64,000 nucleotides of DNA from Picocystis sp. L7 (lineage: Eukaryota; Chlorophyta; Picocystophyceae; Picocystales; Picocystaceae), in assembly GCA_020975725.1 (NCBI GenBank), contig QXJR01000004.1, forward strand, positions 310,001-374,000. Reading direction: 5' to 3'. Below are positions 54,567 to 63,371 of the stretch, piece by piece. Each line of letters opens with the position of its first letter. Within the stretch, counting starts at the first letter, position 1. The notes beneath the pieces are model-generated. The model ran no database searches. It was not told the origin of the DNA and saw nothing but the letters and a program-made list of their open reading frames with translations. The translations under genes were made by a program, and so were the position numbers.

Positions 54567-54917
54567 GGCGATGGAAAAGGTGCGCCGAATCTGCGACGAG
54601 GCGATGGCCGTCGGCCATGCCACCTGCACCCAAAGACAGCGGTCCATCACGGTCCTTATACGGTCTTTGAACGGTCCATGAAAGACCGTGCATGGACAGC
54701 GGTCTTTACACGGTCTTCGGATGCCCAGGGATGGGAAAACCCTCCCCCCAGACCCCCCTGGTTTATCGGATCGGATCGGATCGGTCCCTTTCGTCCCTTG
54801 GGAACCCGCGGTGAACCGTCGGTTGAAAGGGCTGGGTTGAACCCGTGGACGCCCCCTTTCCCATCCATCGGATGGTGTGTGTGTCGCACACGTGGTGCTT
54901 GCAGTCCATCACGGTAC
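54567..54917. promoter_or_regulatory. Divergent promoter with a CGGTC motif cluster
   Basis: 351 bp between two start codons. At 54640-54720 the core CGGTC (or its complement GACCG) occurs about eight times, several as CGGTCTTT or CGGTCCAT, in direct and inverted order. A short TCGGA tandem follows at 54768-54784, then GGGAACCC and GGGTTGAACCC words near 54800-54845. Confidence 0.45.
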
Positions 54918-55130
54918 ATGAAGGGAACCCAAGTGCTGCTGCGTGAGACCTTGAGCATCCTGCGTGGCGTGTCCGACAAAAGGACCGGTGGACTGGTGTG
55001 GAAGACATTGGCAAGGCGCAGGCTGAGCCCAGAACAGAAAGAGAACCAAAAGAGGAGGCGAGAGAGACAACAGACCAACGCCAAGGTGTTGCGAGAAGCA
55101 GCAGCAGCAGAACCCAACGGAAAGGAGTGA
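54918..55130 (+). CDS. Possible small basic protein
   Basis: 70 aa from an ATG, ending 13 bp before the start of the RETICULATA-related gene. It begins with an amphipathic stretch (MKGTQVLLRETLSILRGVSD) lacking acidic residues at the very start, as in mitochondrial leaders, and ends in a highly charged helix (SPEQKENQKRRRERQQTNAK). I do not recognise a family. The close spacing may instead mean that this is an upstream frame in the leader of the next gene, or that the real start of that gene lies elsewhere. Confidence 0.35.
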   Translation: MKGTQVLLRETLSILRGVSDKRTGGLVWKTLARRRLSPEQKENQKRRRERQQTNAKVLREAAAAEPNGKE

Positions 55131-55143
55131 ACCCGAATACGAA

Positions 55144-56163
55144 ATGTTGCGAATGGAAGCGATCCAGATCAAGTGCAGGAAGCCGATGGATACGACGGGA
55201 GCTCGACGCGGTCGAATCCGAACGGGTGCGCAACCCCTGGAAGGGAGGCGGCCGGGAAGGAACTTTCCCAGAGAAAAAAGAAAAAACGTGGGACAGAGAC
55301 GTTCGAACCCATGGAACATCAGGACGCGTGCAGTGGAGCTCCCTTCCGGAGGAGGAGACGGAAAGGGTGGAGACGGAAAGGGTGGTGCAGGTGGCGGTGG
55401 AGGCGGTTGGGATGCCGGAGGCGAGGGTTCGGAAAATCGACCGTCCGGATTCAATCCGTTGGCTCTCTTCCTCGCTGGCGTCAAGGCGCGTACAGCTGCA
55501 GACCCCAATTTTCCCTTCAAAATCTGCTTGGAGCTCCTCAATGACGCGACCATCATCCTTACGGTGAACTTCTTGGCCAGAGGGGAGAGGTTTTTCAAGG
55601 AAATACAATTCGTACTGTGCCAAGCGGCGGTGTCCCTCCTTAACGACACGGCATTGGTGTATCTCCTTGCTCCTACAGGTGCTAAAGCTGTGAGCCAAGC
55701 AACAGGCCTGAGAGGATACATCGCGTCCTTGCCGGCCAACCTTTTCCAAGCAGGAAGGTACTCCATCGCCCAGAGGATCGGCTGCGTCCTGTACAAAGGG
55801 TGCATTTACTCGTGCATTGGTTTTGTCATGGGCTTGTTGGGGACACAGATAGTCCACACCCTGACTGACGTACAGGAACGCATGGATCCTGCATTCGAAG
55901 CCCCAACAGAGATGCAACCTGTACTGAAGTCTGGCTTCGCGTGGATGGGCTTCATGGGATTGAACAGCAACCTGCGATACCAAACCGTGAACGGATTGGA
56001 GAGAGTTGTGTATGCTGTGGCTGGTGACAAGGTTGGTTTGGCAAGAGCCGGCTCGCTGCTTGTGAGACTAAGTAACAACTTCTTGGGCAGCATGACATGG
56101 ATCTGGTGGTCATCCTTCCTGAAGTTGAACGAGCCAAGACAATCCAAAAGGCAATCGAAATGA
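55144..56163 (+). CDS. RETICULATA-related plastid protein (DUF3411)
   Basis: Chloroplast-envelope family linked to leaf-vein/mesophyll reticulation and metabolite supply in plants; molecular function unknown. 339 aa, one exon. The first ~75 residues are basic and Ser/Arg-rich, like a transit peptide, followed by a Gly-rich spacer (GGGDGKGGDGKGGAGGGGG) typical of the family. The DUF3411 core starts NPLALFLAGVKARTAADPNF and continues through FFKEIQFVLCQAAVSLLNDT, SLPANLFQAGRYSIAQRIG and LSNNFLGSMTWIWWSSFLKL, with hydrophobic segments between. Convergent with psbW, 129 bp between stops. Confidence 0.92.
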   Translation: MLRMEAIQIKCRKPMDTTGARRGRIRTGAQPLEGRRPGRNFPREKRKNVGQRRSNPWNIRTRAVELPSGGGDGKGGDGKGGAGGGGGGWDAGGEGSENRPSGFNPLALFLAGVKARTAADPNFPFKICLELLNDATIILTVNFLARGERFFKEIQFVLCQAAVSLLNDTALVYLLAPTGAKAVSQATGLRGYIASLPANLFQAGRYSIAQRIGCVLYKGCIYSCIGFVMGLLGTQIVHTLTDVQERMDPAFEAPTEMQPVLKSGFAWMGFMGLNSNLRYQTVNGLERVVYAVAGDKVGLARAGSLLVRLSNNFLGSMTWIWWSSFLKLNEPRQSKRQSK

Positions 56164-56292
56164 ACCAGGTGATGGCGTGTGATTTTCCGCAGTACGTTGA
56201 AAGCATTAGGAGACGTGTTTAGATCAGGAAGCAAACGGGAGCGTACCCACGCCTCGCGTCATTTTTTAAACATTTATAAGGTTAACGCGCTC

Positions 56293-57006
56293 TCACAGAG
56301 TCAAGCCGGAGTCATCATCTTCGTCACCTCCCAGATCCTTCTGCCCAACAAAGTACAGTGCCCAAATGGTAGTGAACACACCAAAAATCACCCAGCCTAG
56401 GACAGGGTCGTTCACTCCAAGCATGCGACCAGTGCCCTCTGTGCTCATGCGATCATCGACCTACGTGGTAAAGGCAGCATTGAGTTAGCATGCAAAGTGC
56501 ATCAGGCAGGTTCGATGTTCGTCTACCATTGATCTTGCCTTCTGCATGGCGATCGGGGAGTCCAGTCCGTCGCGCAACTTACCAAGGCGAAGGCCGGGGA
56601 TGCAGACAGAGCGACAGCTCCGGAGATCACAGCAGACTTGATAGCTGCTCCGGTGCTCTTCTCTTCCTTTGCAGCCTGGCACACCACGGGGCGCGCGGAG
56701 CTGAGGGTCCTTCCGGTGCGAGCACCTGGTCGTGTTGCAAAGCCATGCGTGCGGATACGCGTCAGCCACGATTCCAGGGCGCATCCCGGTCTATTTATCC
56801 TTTTCTATGCTTCCTTCGCGTCCTCGACATCCGCCTGGATCCGTCCTCTTCCAGAACGAAGCATCCCGTCCTTCTCGTGCTCGAAATTCTTCATCGCTAT
56901 CCACTCGCACCGAGCGGATGCTTTCGCCGCTCGTTTTCTCACCTGCGGAGGTGCGACGCAGAGCGGTCGCGGGACGGGCCGTGAGGGAGACACAGGCAGT
57001 CTGCAT
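56293..57006 (-). CDS. PSBW: Photosystem II subunit PsbW precursor
   Basis: Nuclear-encoded thylakoid subunit that stabilises PSII dimers, specific to the green lineage. Three exons: 56943-57006, 56583-56725 and 56293-56460, introns of 217 and 122 bp, 124 aa. Exon 1 and part of exon 2 form a stroma-targeting peptide ([20 protein letters not shown]... ending near RPVVCQAAK). Exon 2 ends in a thylakoid-transfer helix with an SASPAFAL cleavage site, and exon 3 is the mature protein: [20 protein letters not shown], one membrane span ([18 protein letters not shown]) and an acidic tail [10 protein letters not shown]. No long open frame marks this gene; it was found from the spliced reading. Confidence 0.95.
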
Positions 57007-57847
57007 GGTGCTGTGTTGAGGCGGTTCGAGCGCTGAAAAGCGGCTAGTTCGTGTGGCAAGAGCGGCGGCCGAGTGGTGCGCAGTGAAACGTCTGTTCAGG
57101 AGATCGTTCAGGCACGGGGTGGGACCACGGCCTCATCGACGTGGAAACCCTAGGCCTTTCTTCCCATCTACCGCAGAGGAGATGAATACGTTGAGCCTCT
57201 CCTCTGCGGGGATGACGCATTGGAAGCCCCTTTCGGTTCCTGGGATGGGAACCCGGGTGCACGCGGGTTCAAAGGGACGGATCCGTCGGAACAGACCGAG
57301 GTTGGCTTCCTTTCTCGACCGGGAGGTGTCCTGGACGCCCCACGGGATCGTTCCCATCCGGCGATCCACTTCCACCAATCAGAGTGCAGGGATTCGGGAG
57401 GCCTCATCCGAAATCCGGTCATTCGGGCCCATTCCGATCTTTCCCCGCAGAGGATTCCTCCGGATACGACCCACCCCGATCCTTCGGTCACGGGAAGATC
57501 CCGGAGGGGACGGGTCCCGAGCTGGACCCGAGCCTCGGTCCCGCCCTGGCCCTCCGAGAAGAAACTCCCATCCGTTCGTTGTGAGTCCGCATCCCCTACG
57601 TCACAACCCCGCTTTCGAAACCGTCCCACCCCGATTCTAAACCCCGGTCGATCCCCTACTGTTGGACGATCTCCTCGGTTTCGATCCCCCTTTCGCTTCG
57701 TGTGGGAGGGAGGGAATGGAATCGCCCCGGCCCAAAAAGCGCGGGAAAGGTGGGGGGAACGAAGGCAACGTTCCCCTCCGGTGCAATCGGCTCGACCACC
57801 ACCAACTCAAGGTTTGGACGGTGACAGATTGACGCGTGGAACGCAGC
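57007..57847. promoter_or_regulatory. Divergent promoter between PSBW and ORC1
   Basis: 841 bp, GC-rich. It holds a perfect 11-bp inverted repeat (CCGCAGAGGAG at 57171-57181 and CTCCTCTGCGG at 57199-57209) and a further CCGCAGAGGA at 57445-57454. Long frames on both strands overlap and lack family content. No gene called. Confidence 0.5.
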
Positions 57848-60217
57848 ATGGCGATGGGAAATGGAAGGCAAAGGCGAGAAAGGAGAGGAAAGGGTGGGAT
57901 GGAAGGAACCGTCGGATGCAAGAGGAAGAACACGCGATTGGACGAGGTGTTCCGGAAGAGGAGAAAGAGTTCACGAACCCCTGGTGCTGGACAGGTCGAT
58001 GCAGACAAGCCTGCGATGAAGACCAGGACAACGATCCAGGACGTCAGACAGGCGCGGAAAGACACCAAACGAAAGTACTTCGCATCCGTCCAAGTCGACG
58101 AAGAGACCTTCTCTGTAGGGGACAATGTATACATTATCCTCGAAGATGGCTTCGAGCTGGTGGAAGAAGGAGACGTTTGTCAGATCTGTGGGAAGCATGA
58201 GCAAGACGAGGAAGTGCTGCTGGAATGTGATCGTTGCTCCAGAGGGTTCCATCTGCATTGCCTGGATCCTCCCCTCCATTCTGTGCCAGAGGATGAGTGG
58301 TTTTGCCCAACATGCTCCAACAACGAGGAAATCGACCTAAAAGTGCAGCATTATGGCCAGAATACTGCACGGATGCACTTCCTCAACGGAAAGTTAGCAG
58401 TATGCCGCATCGAAGCGCTGTACCAGCGACAAAGTGACATGACCTTCTGGTTCACTTCCAGATGGTACTATCTGCCAGAGGACACGCACACAGGAAGGCA
58501 GAAGCACCACGGAGCGCGGGAGATCTTCATCTCGAGACATGTTGATGATAACGATGTCAGCTCGCTGGTTCGGTCATGCAAAGTGTATACACCTGAGAAA
58601 TTTCGAACGTGTTGCCATGAGGATGATGATGTGTATATGTGTGAATACGAATATGATCCTGCCTGGCAACGCTTTCGGCGGTACAGAGAGGACGAGGAGG
58701 AATGGCTTGCTGAGGAAGAGTACAAGCCCATGGCAATCATGGACATCAGTGAAGACGAGGACGAAGATTTCAAGCCCCTGCAGGAATGTCCAGGCTTGAT
58801 GGCAGCTAGAGCGAAAGGTAGACGTGCATCTAATGCAGCCAATGTGCACAGGGGTAGGCGAGAAGGGTCTAATCAGGGCATTGGGAGAAGACAGAATATA
58901 AAAGGCTTAGGCACTCTCCAGATACCTGAAGCACCAAGAAGGGCACCTAAAACCGTCCTGGAAAAGGCAAGGCACACCCTGACACTGGCAGCAGTCCCGA
59001 AGGAAATGCCATGCAGAGGCGTCGAACGCGATGCGATCAGAACGTTTATTCGTGAGTCGGTGAAGATGGGAAGTCGATGTGTAGGCAGAAGCCTCTACAT
59101 TTCTGGCGTGCCAGGAACTGGCAAGACTGCAACCGTCCTCGAAGTGATGCGATCCCTGAAAGCAGAATGCGAAGACGATGTGATTCCAAAGTTTCAATTT
59201 GTTGAGATAAACGGCTTGAAGCTCCCTTCCCCAGGCTATGCTTATACAAGGTTGTATGAGGCCCTGACAGGACAGTATCTCCCCCCAGCACAAGCTTTGG
59301 AACTCCTGGAGCAAAGGTTTAGCGTGTTGGGTTCCCGTGGCAGCAGCAATGTCACTGTCCTTCTCATTGATGAGCTCGATCAGCTTGTGACACGGAACCA
59401 AAGCGTCCTGTACAACTTGTTCGAATGGCCGCATCGTCAAGGCGCTCGTTTGTGTGTCATCAGCATTGCAAACACAATGGACCTCCCAGAAAGAATGCTT
59501 CCTCGAATCACTTCAAGGCTTGGATTCACCCGTCTTGGTTTTTCGCCATATTCTCAGCAACAAATTCAAGAGATTGTTCGATCGCGGTTGCAAGGAACAG
59601 CAGCTTTCCGTCCGGAGGGTATAGAGTATGCATCACGAAAGGTTGCTGCTGTCTCTGGAGATGTACGTCGAGCACTAGAGCTGTGTAGACGTGCTGCTGA
59701 GGTCGCTGAAACCGACCTTAGAGACCAAGATGTGCTAGCAGCAGCTCCTGCCCATCAAGGCCAGCAGGGCGGGCAAGGCAAGAAGAAGCAGAGAAAAGAT
59801 GCAGGCATTGGTTCGGTAGGGATGAAAGAAATCGACACGGCAATAAAGGAGATGTTTGATGCATCGCACATGCAGTTGATCAAGAATGCGTCCAAACAGG
59901 AGAGAATATTCTTGGCATGTGCGTGCATCGAGGCCAGGAAGACCGGTCTTCCTGAGGTGGACATGGACGGCGTGTACTCTCGTATACTGAGCATGTGCAG
60001 GTTGAACTCTGAGGAGCCTTTACCTTTCTCTCAGGTTTCTGCTGCAGCGTCTAGGCTTGGTGCAGTGAAGCTTGTGCATTGCACTGACGGTTGGAGACAC
60101 CGGAAGCGGAAAGTGTCTCTCAACATTCCCCCCGATGACCTCGTGCATGCTCTCAAGGCCGACGAGGAGATGCCGTGGATCTACCAGCAACTTTCGAGCG
60201 CAGTTGAAAAGGATTGA
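57848..60217 (+). CDS. ORC1: Origin recognition complex subunit 1, plant type
   Basis: Licenses replication origins as the AAA+ subunit of ORC. 789 aa from the ATG at 57848. A basic N-terminus is followed by a BAH region carrying a PHD finger ([20 protein letters not shown], about 115-165), the plant arrangement that reads histone H3. The remaining BAH strands follow, then an acidic linker and the AAA+ domain with Walker [16 protein letters not shown] (about 420), Walker [15 protein letters not shown] (about 505), sensor 1 [13 protein letters not shown], and the winged-helix domain at the C-terminus. One exon. The reading frame stays open for a few codons upstream without another ATG. Confidence 0.96.
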   Translation: MAMGNGRQRRERRGKGGMEGTVGCKRKNTRLDEVFRKRRKSSRTPGAGQVDADKPAMKTRTTIQDVRQARKDTKRKYFASVQVDEETFSVGDNVYIILEDGFELVEEGDVCQICGKHEQDEEVLLECDRCSRGFHLHCLDPPLHSVPEDEWFCPTCSNNEEIDLKVQHYGQNTARMHFLNGKLAVCRIEALYQRQSDMTFWFTSRWYYLPEDTHTGRQKHHGAREIFISRHVDDNDVSSLVRSCKVYTPEKFRTCCHEDDDVYMCEYEYDPAWQRFRRYREDEEEWLAEEEYKPMAIMDISEDEDEDFKPLQECPGLMAARAKGRRASNAANVHRGRREGSNQGIGRRQNIKGLGTLQIPEAPRRAPKTVLEKARHTLTLAAVPKEMPCRGVERDAIRTFIRESVKMGSRCVGRSLYISGVPGTGKTATVLEVMRSLKAECEDDVIPKFQFVEINGLKLPSPGYAYTRLYEALTGQYLPPAQALELLEQRFSVLGSRGSSNVTVLLIDELDQLVTRNQSVLYNLFEWPHRQGARLCVISIANTMDLPERMLPRITSRLGFTRLGFSPYSQQQIQEIVRSRLQGTAAFRPEGIEYASRKVAAVSGDVRRALELCRRAAEVAETDLRDQDVLAAAPAHQGQQGGQGKKKQRKDAGIGSVGMKEIDTAIKEMFDASHMQLIKNASKQERIFLACACIEARKTGLPEVDMDGVYSRILSMCRLNSEEPLPFSQVSAAASRLGAVKLVHCTDGWRHRKRKVSLNIPPDDLVHALKADEEMPWIYQQLSSAVEKD

Positions 60218-60343
60218 GTCATCTATAACAAGGTGGTGCAAACACACGGCTGTGGGTACGCCAGTCTGGGTGTCCATACTGGACACGGGTGCTCCCAGCC
60301 CGCCACCCTGGCAAGGCCGAATAAGTGCGTGTTTTCGGGGTCG

Positions 60344-60673
60344 TTAGGCACACTGTAAGGGTTCTTCCTCTCGCAGGAACTTAAGGAACCACTCGTCTTC
60401 ACTGGTGGATGTACCTAGGAGCGAGCGTTTGGACAGGAGTGCCCGTCCTTCCAGTTCCTTGAGTGCCGTATCCTCGGCCTCTTCGACGCACCAGACGGTC
60501 TCGTGAGCATATTCGCGTCGGTCTTCCATCTGGCCAGAACAGCACGGGTGAGACGTGGCACTGTCTACTTCTTCCTCTTCCCATGGTTTCCTTTGGGCAG
60601 CATTCCGTTCGGGCGTGGCTGGCACCGTCCGTTCGACCGGCACCTGGTCCAAGAACTTGAGCAGATCCAGCAT
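60344..60673 (-). CDS. Unrecognised acidic ORF, possibly a last exon
   Basis: 109 aa, acidic, beginning MLDLLKFLDQVPVERTVPAT and ending FLKFLREEEPLQCA. No family recognised. A frame directly upstream on the same strand could supply an earlier exon, but I found no convincing splice pair. Tail to tail with ORC1, 126 bp between stops, which suits a real 3' end. Confidence 0.4.
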   Translation of the reverse strand: MLDLLKFLDQVPVERTVPATPERNAAQRKPWEEEEVDSATSHPCCSGQMEDRREYAHETVWCVEEAEDTALKELEGRALLSKRSLLGTSTSEDEWFLKFLREEEPLQCA

Positions 60674-61879
60674 CGTCGACGTCTACCTTTCGGTTTCTAT
60701 CCGTTCGATCCTTCCACCGGGTCTCTTCTTCGCCGTGCAGGTGGCGATGGACGGTATCCTTCGAGCTCCAGCAAGGCGTGGGTGTCTCGTCCAGGCGTGA
60801 CCACTTGTGTCCCACATGTCGCTGACGACCGTCGGCTGTCCCCTCTGCCTGTGCGTCCGCATCAGCCCTCGTAAACCCGACCTGTCGAAATCACCGGATC
60901 GGTTGGTCCCACGACCCCCTCGGGCGATTTCGACCTCGGAAACCGGGGCCGAAGGGGGGGGAGGACCGTCCTCTGCGTGTCCTGAACGGAACCGGACCCG
61001 TTCTGTGCCAGGTCTGGGAGCAGCGTGGTCCATGACCCGTCGAGGATCGCCCACGTCCCCATTCCCTCCCCCGGTTTTCACACCCGCGGCTCCGCCGAGG
61101 CCCGGGGGCGAGGGGGACAGGACCGGACTTGTCCCTTGGGTTGCGTGTCCTTCGATCGAGGATCCTGAAACTCCCCCCGCCTCCTATGAGAACCCCTGGA
61201 AGGGAGAGGGGGAAACCGAGAACGAAGAAAGGGCGGGAATCCCACCCGGAGCACACGCCAGCTTGGCACGTTCGACCGAGGCCGACACGCGCACCGGGGA
61301 GATACGGTCACGCTGCAACGACCCATCGAGACCATCGTTCGACGAGGACGTTGGGTTCGAAGCGACGTCCTCTCCGAAACACGGGAAGATACGGTCGATC
61401 CAAACCGGGATCGTGTCCCGCAGAGGAAAGGGAAGGGTCCGGGGCGGGACCGGTCACGCACCCCGTTCCACCTCGGAGGAAACACCCACGAATCGACCGT
61501 CCTCGTTGCGTCCGGTTTCCTCTTTCCTCTGCGGCATCTTCGGCACCGTCCGGGGGGCGGGGGGGGCGGGGGGGGCGGGGACGCCCGGTCCATCCCGAAG
61601 GTCGACGTGTTCCCTTACGCCACCCCTCGGTCTGGAGGTGGGGAGGGAGAGACCGACAGGGTGGGGAACAGGCACAGGGATCACGTGCTACGGTCCCTTC
61701 CCCCGAGACCGTTCCCCCATCCCGAAATCCGGTTACGGATATCGCCCATAACGACCTCGAAATCCACGTGGTGGACGACAGGCACGAGGTCCCATGTGCG
61801 CCTGTGCGACGAACACGAACCTCGAACGTCGCCAGGACGAGGTGCACGAGGCGATGGGAGCGGGAGGAATGGATGGGGA
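60674..61879. other. GC-rich spacer with G-run tract
   Basis: 1.2 kb of GC-rich sequence 3' of the LRR-UBL gene. Overlapping open frames on both strands (for example 60807-61751) have proline/arginine-rich nonsense composition and no conserved motif. It holds CCGCAGAGGA at 61418-61427, its reverse complement at 61525-61534, and a G-run tract at 61551-61580. Confidence 0.5.
61551..61580 (+). other. G-quadruplex-type G-run tract
   Basis: Runs of 6, 8, 8 and 4 G separated by single C residues on the plus strand, an ideal intramolecular G-quadruplex pattern with one-base loops. It lies in non-coding DNA 300 bp past the LRR-UBL stop. Confidence 0.75.
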
Positions 61880-63013
61880 TTACCAACGACGCCAGAGGGC
61901 GGGATCCGCACCCTCGTCGAAACCGCCCGTGCCTCGAAACACGCGCATGTCCACCTGCTTGTCGTGTTTGGCCCGACGGCGTCGGTCGTACTGCGCGTAC
62001 CCGTCCACCGAACGAAGTTGCTCCAACGTCAACGGATTCCCGTGCACCGTCAACGTGTGCAAGCTGGTGCATCCCAGGAACAACGCAGAAGGCAACGAAG
62101 CGATGCGATTGCGATCCAAGGACAAGCACACCAAGGCTTTCAGCTCGCCGATCCCCACCGGCACTTGCTCGATCAGGTTGTGCTCCAAGTGCAACTCTTC
62201 CAAAGACGTGCAACGATCGATGCCGTGCAAATCGCGTACCTGGTTGTGGCTCAGATCGACACGCTTCAATCGAGGCATGCTCCACAGGGTGCTGTGCACG
62301 TCCGTGATGCGGTTGTGCCGAACCGAAAGGCTCGTCAACTGCACGCACCGGTGGATCGCCTCGGGAAGCTCTTGAATGCGATTCTCGTCCAACACGAGGA
62401 CGAGCAATCGAGGGAGCGAAGCGATACGAGACCAATCCAATGCGACGCCTTCGACGTCACCCAGGCGATTGCGACTCAACCGGAGGCGCTGCAACTTCGT
62501 CAAACACCCGACCTCCGGGAAATCCGCGAGTTCGTTGCGATCCAGATCCAACACGCGAGCGTCCACCACTTCCTTCACCTGCACGGGAAGTTCTTTCAGC
62601 TTGCTCTCTCGCAGACCCACGATCCCTGTGCCTTTCCACTTGTCCAACACGTGGCTGGACGATTCGACTCTCGTCACAGGCTTGCTTCCACCCGTGGAGT
62701 TGTATCCCGCTTCCTTCATCTTCTGCTGCTGCCATTGTTTCATCCGCTGTCGCTCCTGCACGACATGAAGCTGTCCGGCGGTCGGCCTGCCGCCGTCCGT
62801 GGACAGTACCAGCACCTTCGCACCGTCTCGAACTCCCTGTTCGACGAGCGAAACGCCTTCGTGCAACACCTTTCCTCTGCAAACCAGCTTCTGATAAGCA
62901 ACATGAAGGCCGCATTCCTTCTCGATCTCCCTCTTCAAGCCGTCCAAGCCGTCGCCGACGTCGAACGAGACCTGCAGGATGCCTTTCGAAGTCTGTGCGC
63001 GAACGAAAGGCAT
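61880..63013 (-). CDS. LRR protein with N-terminal ubiquitin-like domain (At2g30105 type)
   Basis: Orthologue in layout of Arabidopsis At2g30105; function unknown. 377 aa from the ATG at 63013 (MPFVRAQTSKGILQVSFDVG). An in-frame ATG at 63061 gives 16 more unconserved residues. The ubiquitin-like fold spans about 1-75 (KLVCRGKVLHEGVSLVEQGV), followed by a helical linker (QERQRMKQWQQQKMKE) and about eight leucine-rich repeats (ARVLDLDRNELADFPEVG, LQRLRLSRNRLGDVEGVA and so on). The family's end signature is present: YDRRRRAKHDKQVDMRV and FDEGAD. The upstream edge of the ubiquitin-like domain is tight, so a short first exon could be missing. Confidence 0.92.
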   Translation of the reverse strand: MPFVRAQTSKGILQVSFDVGDGLDGLKREIEKECGLHVAYQKLVCRGKVLHEGVSLVEQGVRDGAKVLVLSTDGGRPTAGQLHVVQERQRMKQWQQQKMKEAGYNSTGGSKPVTRVESSSHVLDKWKGTGIVGLRESKLKELPVQVKEVVDARVLDLDRNELADFPEVGCLTKLQRLRLSRNRLGDVEGVALDWSRIASLPRLLVLVLDENRIQELPEAIHRCVQLTSLSVRHNRITDVHSTLWSMPRLKRVDLSHNQVRDLHGIDRCTSLEELHLEHNLIEQVPVGIGELKALVCLSLDRNRIASLPSALFLGCTSLHTLTVHGNPLTLEQLRSVDGYAQYDRRRRAKHDKQVDMRVFRGTGGFDEGADPALWRRW

Positions 63014-63061
63014 GCCGGTCGGACGGCAGTTTCGTTTCGGATCTCCGCGACGTGTGCGCAA

Positions 63062-63371
63062 ACTCCACCCACTTCACGATTCGCCAAGGATCGGCATCAA
63101 CTGCGACTTCGTTGCTTTCATTCGTGTAGCCCAAGCAGCTCAAGACCGGCCACGTGGGAGCTGCAAGAGTGAAGCCAGGAGCGAATGCAGCAGGAGCGGG
63201 GGCCAGGATCCAATGACAACGAAACCATGCACGGAGCGGATGGAAAGAGGGGATACGAAAGGATGTACTAATTGCATTCTGTGGAACTTGGGAGTCAAGG
63301 AACCGCCTTTCAAGTTGCACAGGCATGGCGCCCTCGACCGGTATAACATAGCTTTGACTTCTATCATTCCT
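63062..63371. other. Spacer between LRR-UBL and glutamate decarboxylase
   Basis: 310 bp between two minus-strand genes, serving as promoter/leader of the LRR-UBL gene and 3' flank of the decarboxylase. No gene seen. Confidence 0.5.

Noticed and set aside
54763-55983. 400-codon minus-strand frame opposite the RETICULATA-related gene
   Set aside because: Antisense shadow of a well-supported coding region.
60807-62307. Overlapping plus-strand frames of 314 and 392 codons
   Set aside because: Partly antisense to the LRR-UBL gene, otherwise GC-rich sequence with proline/arginine-rich nonsense content.
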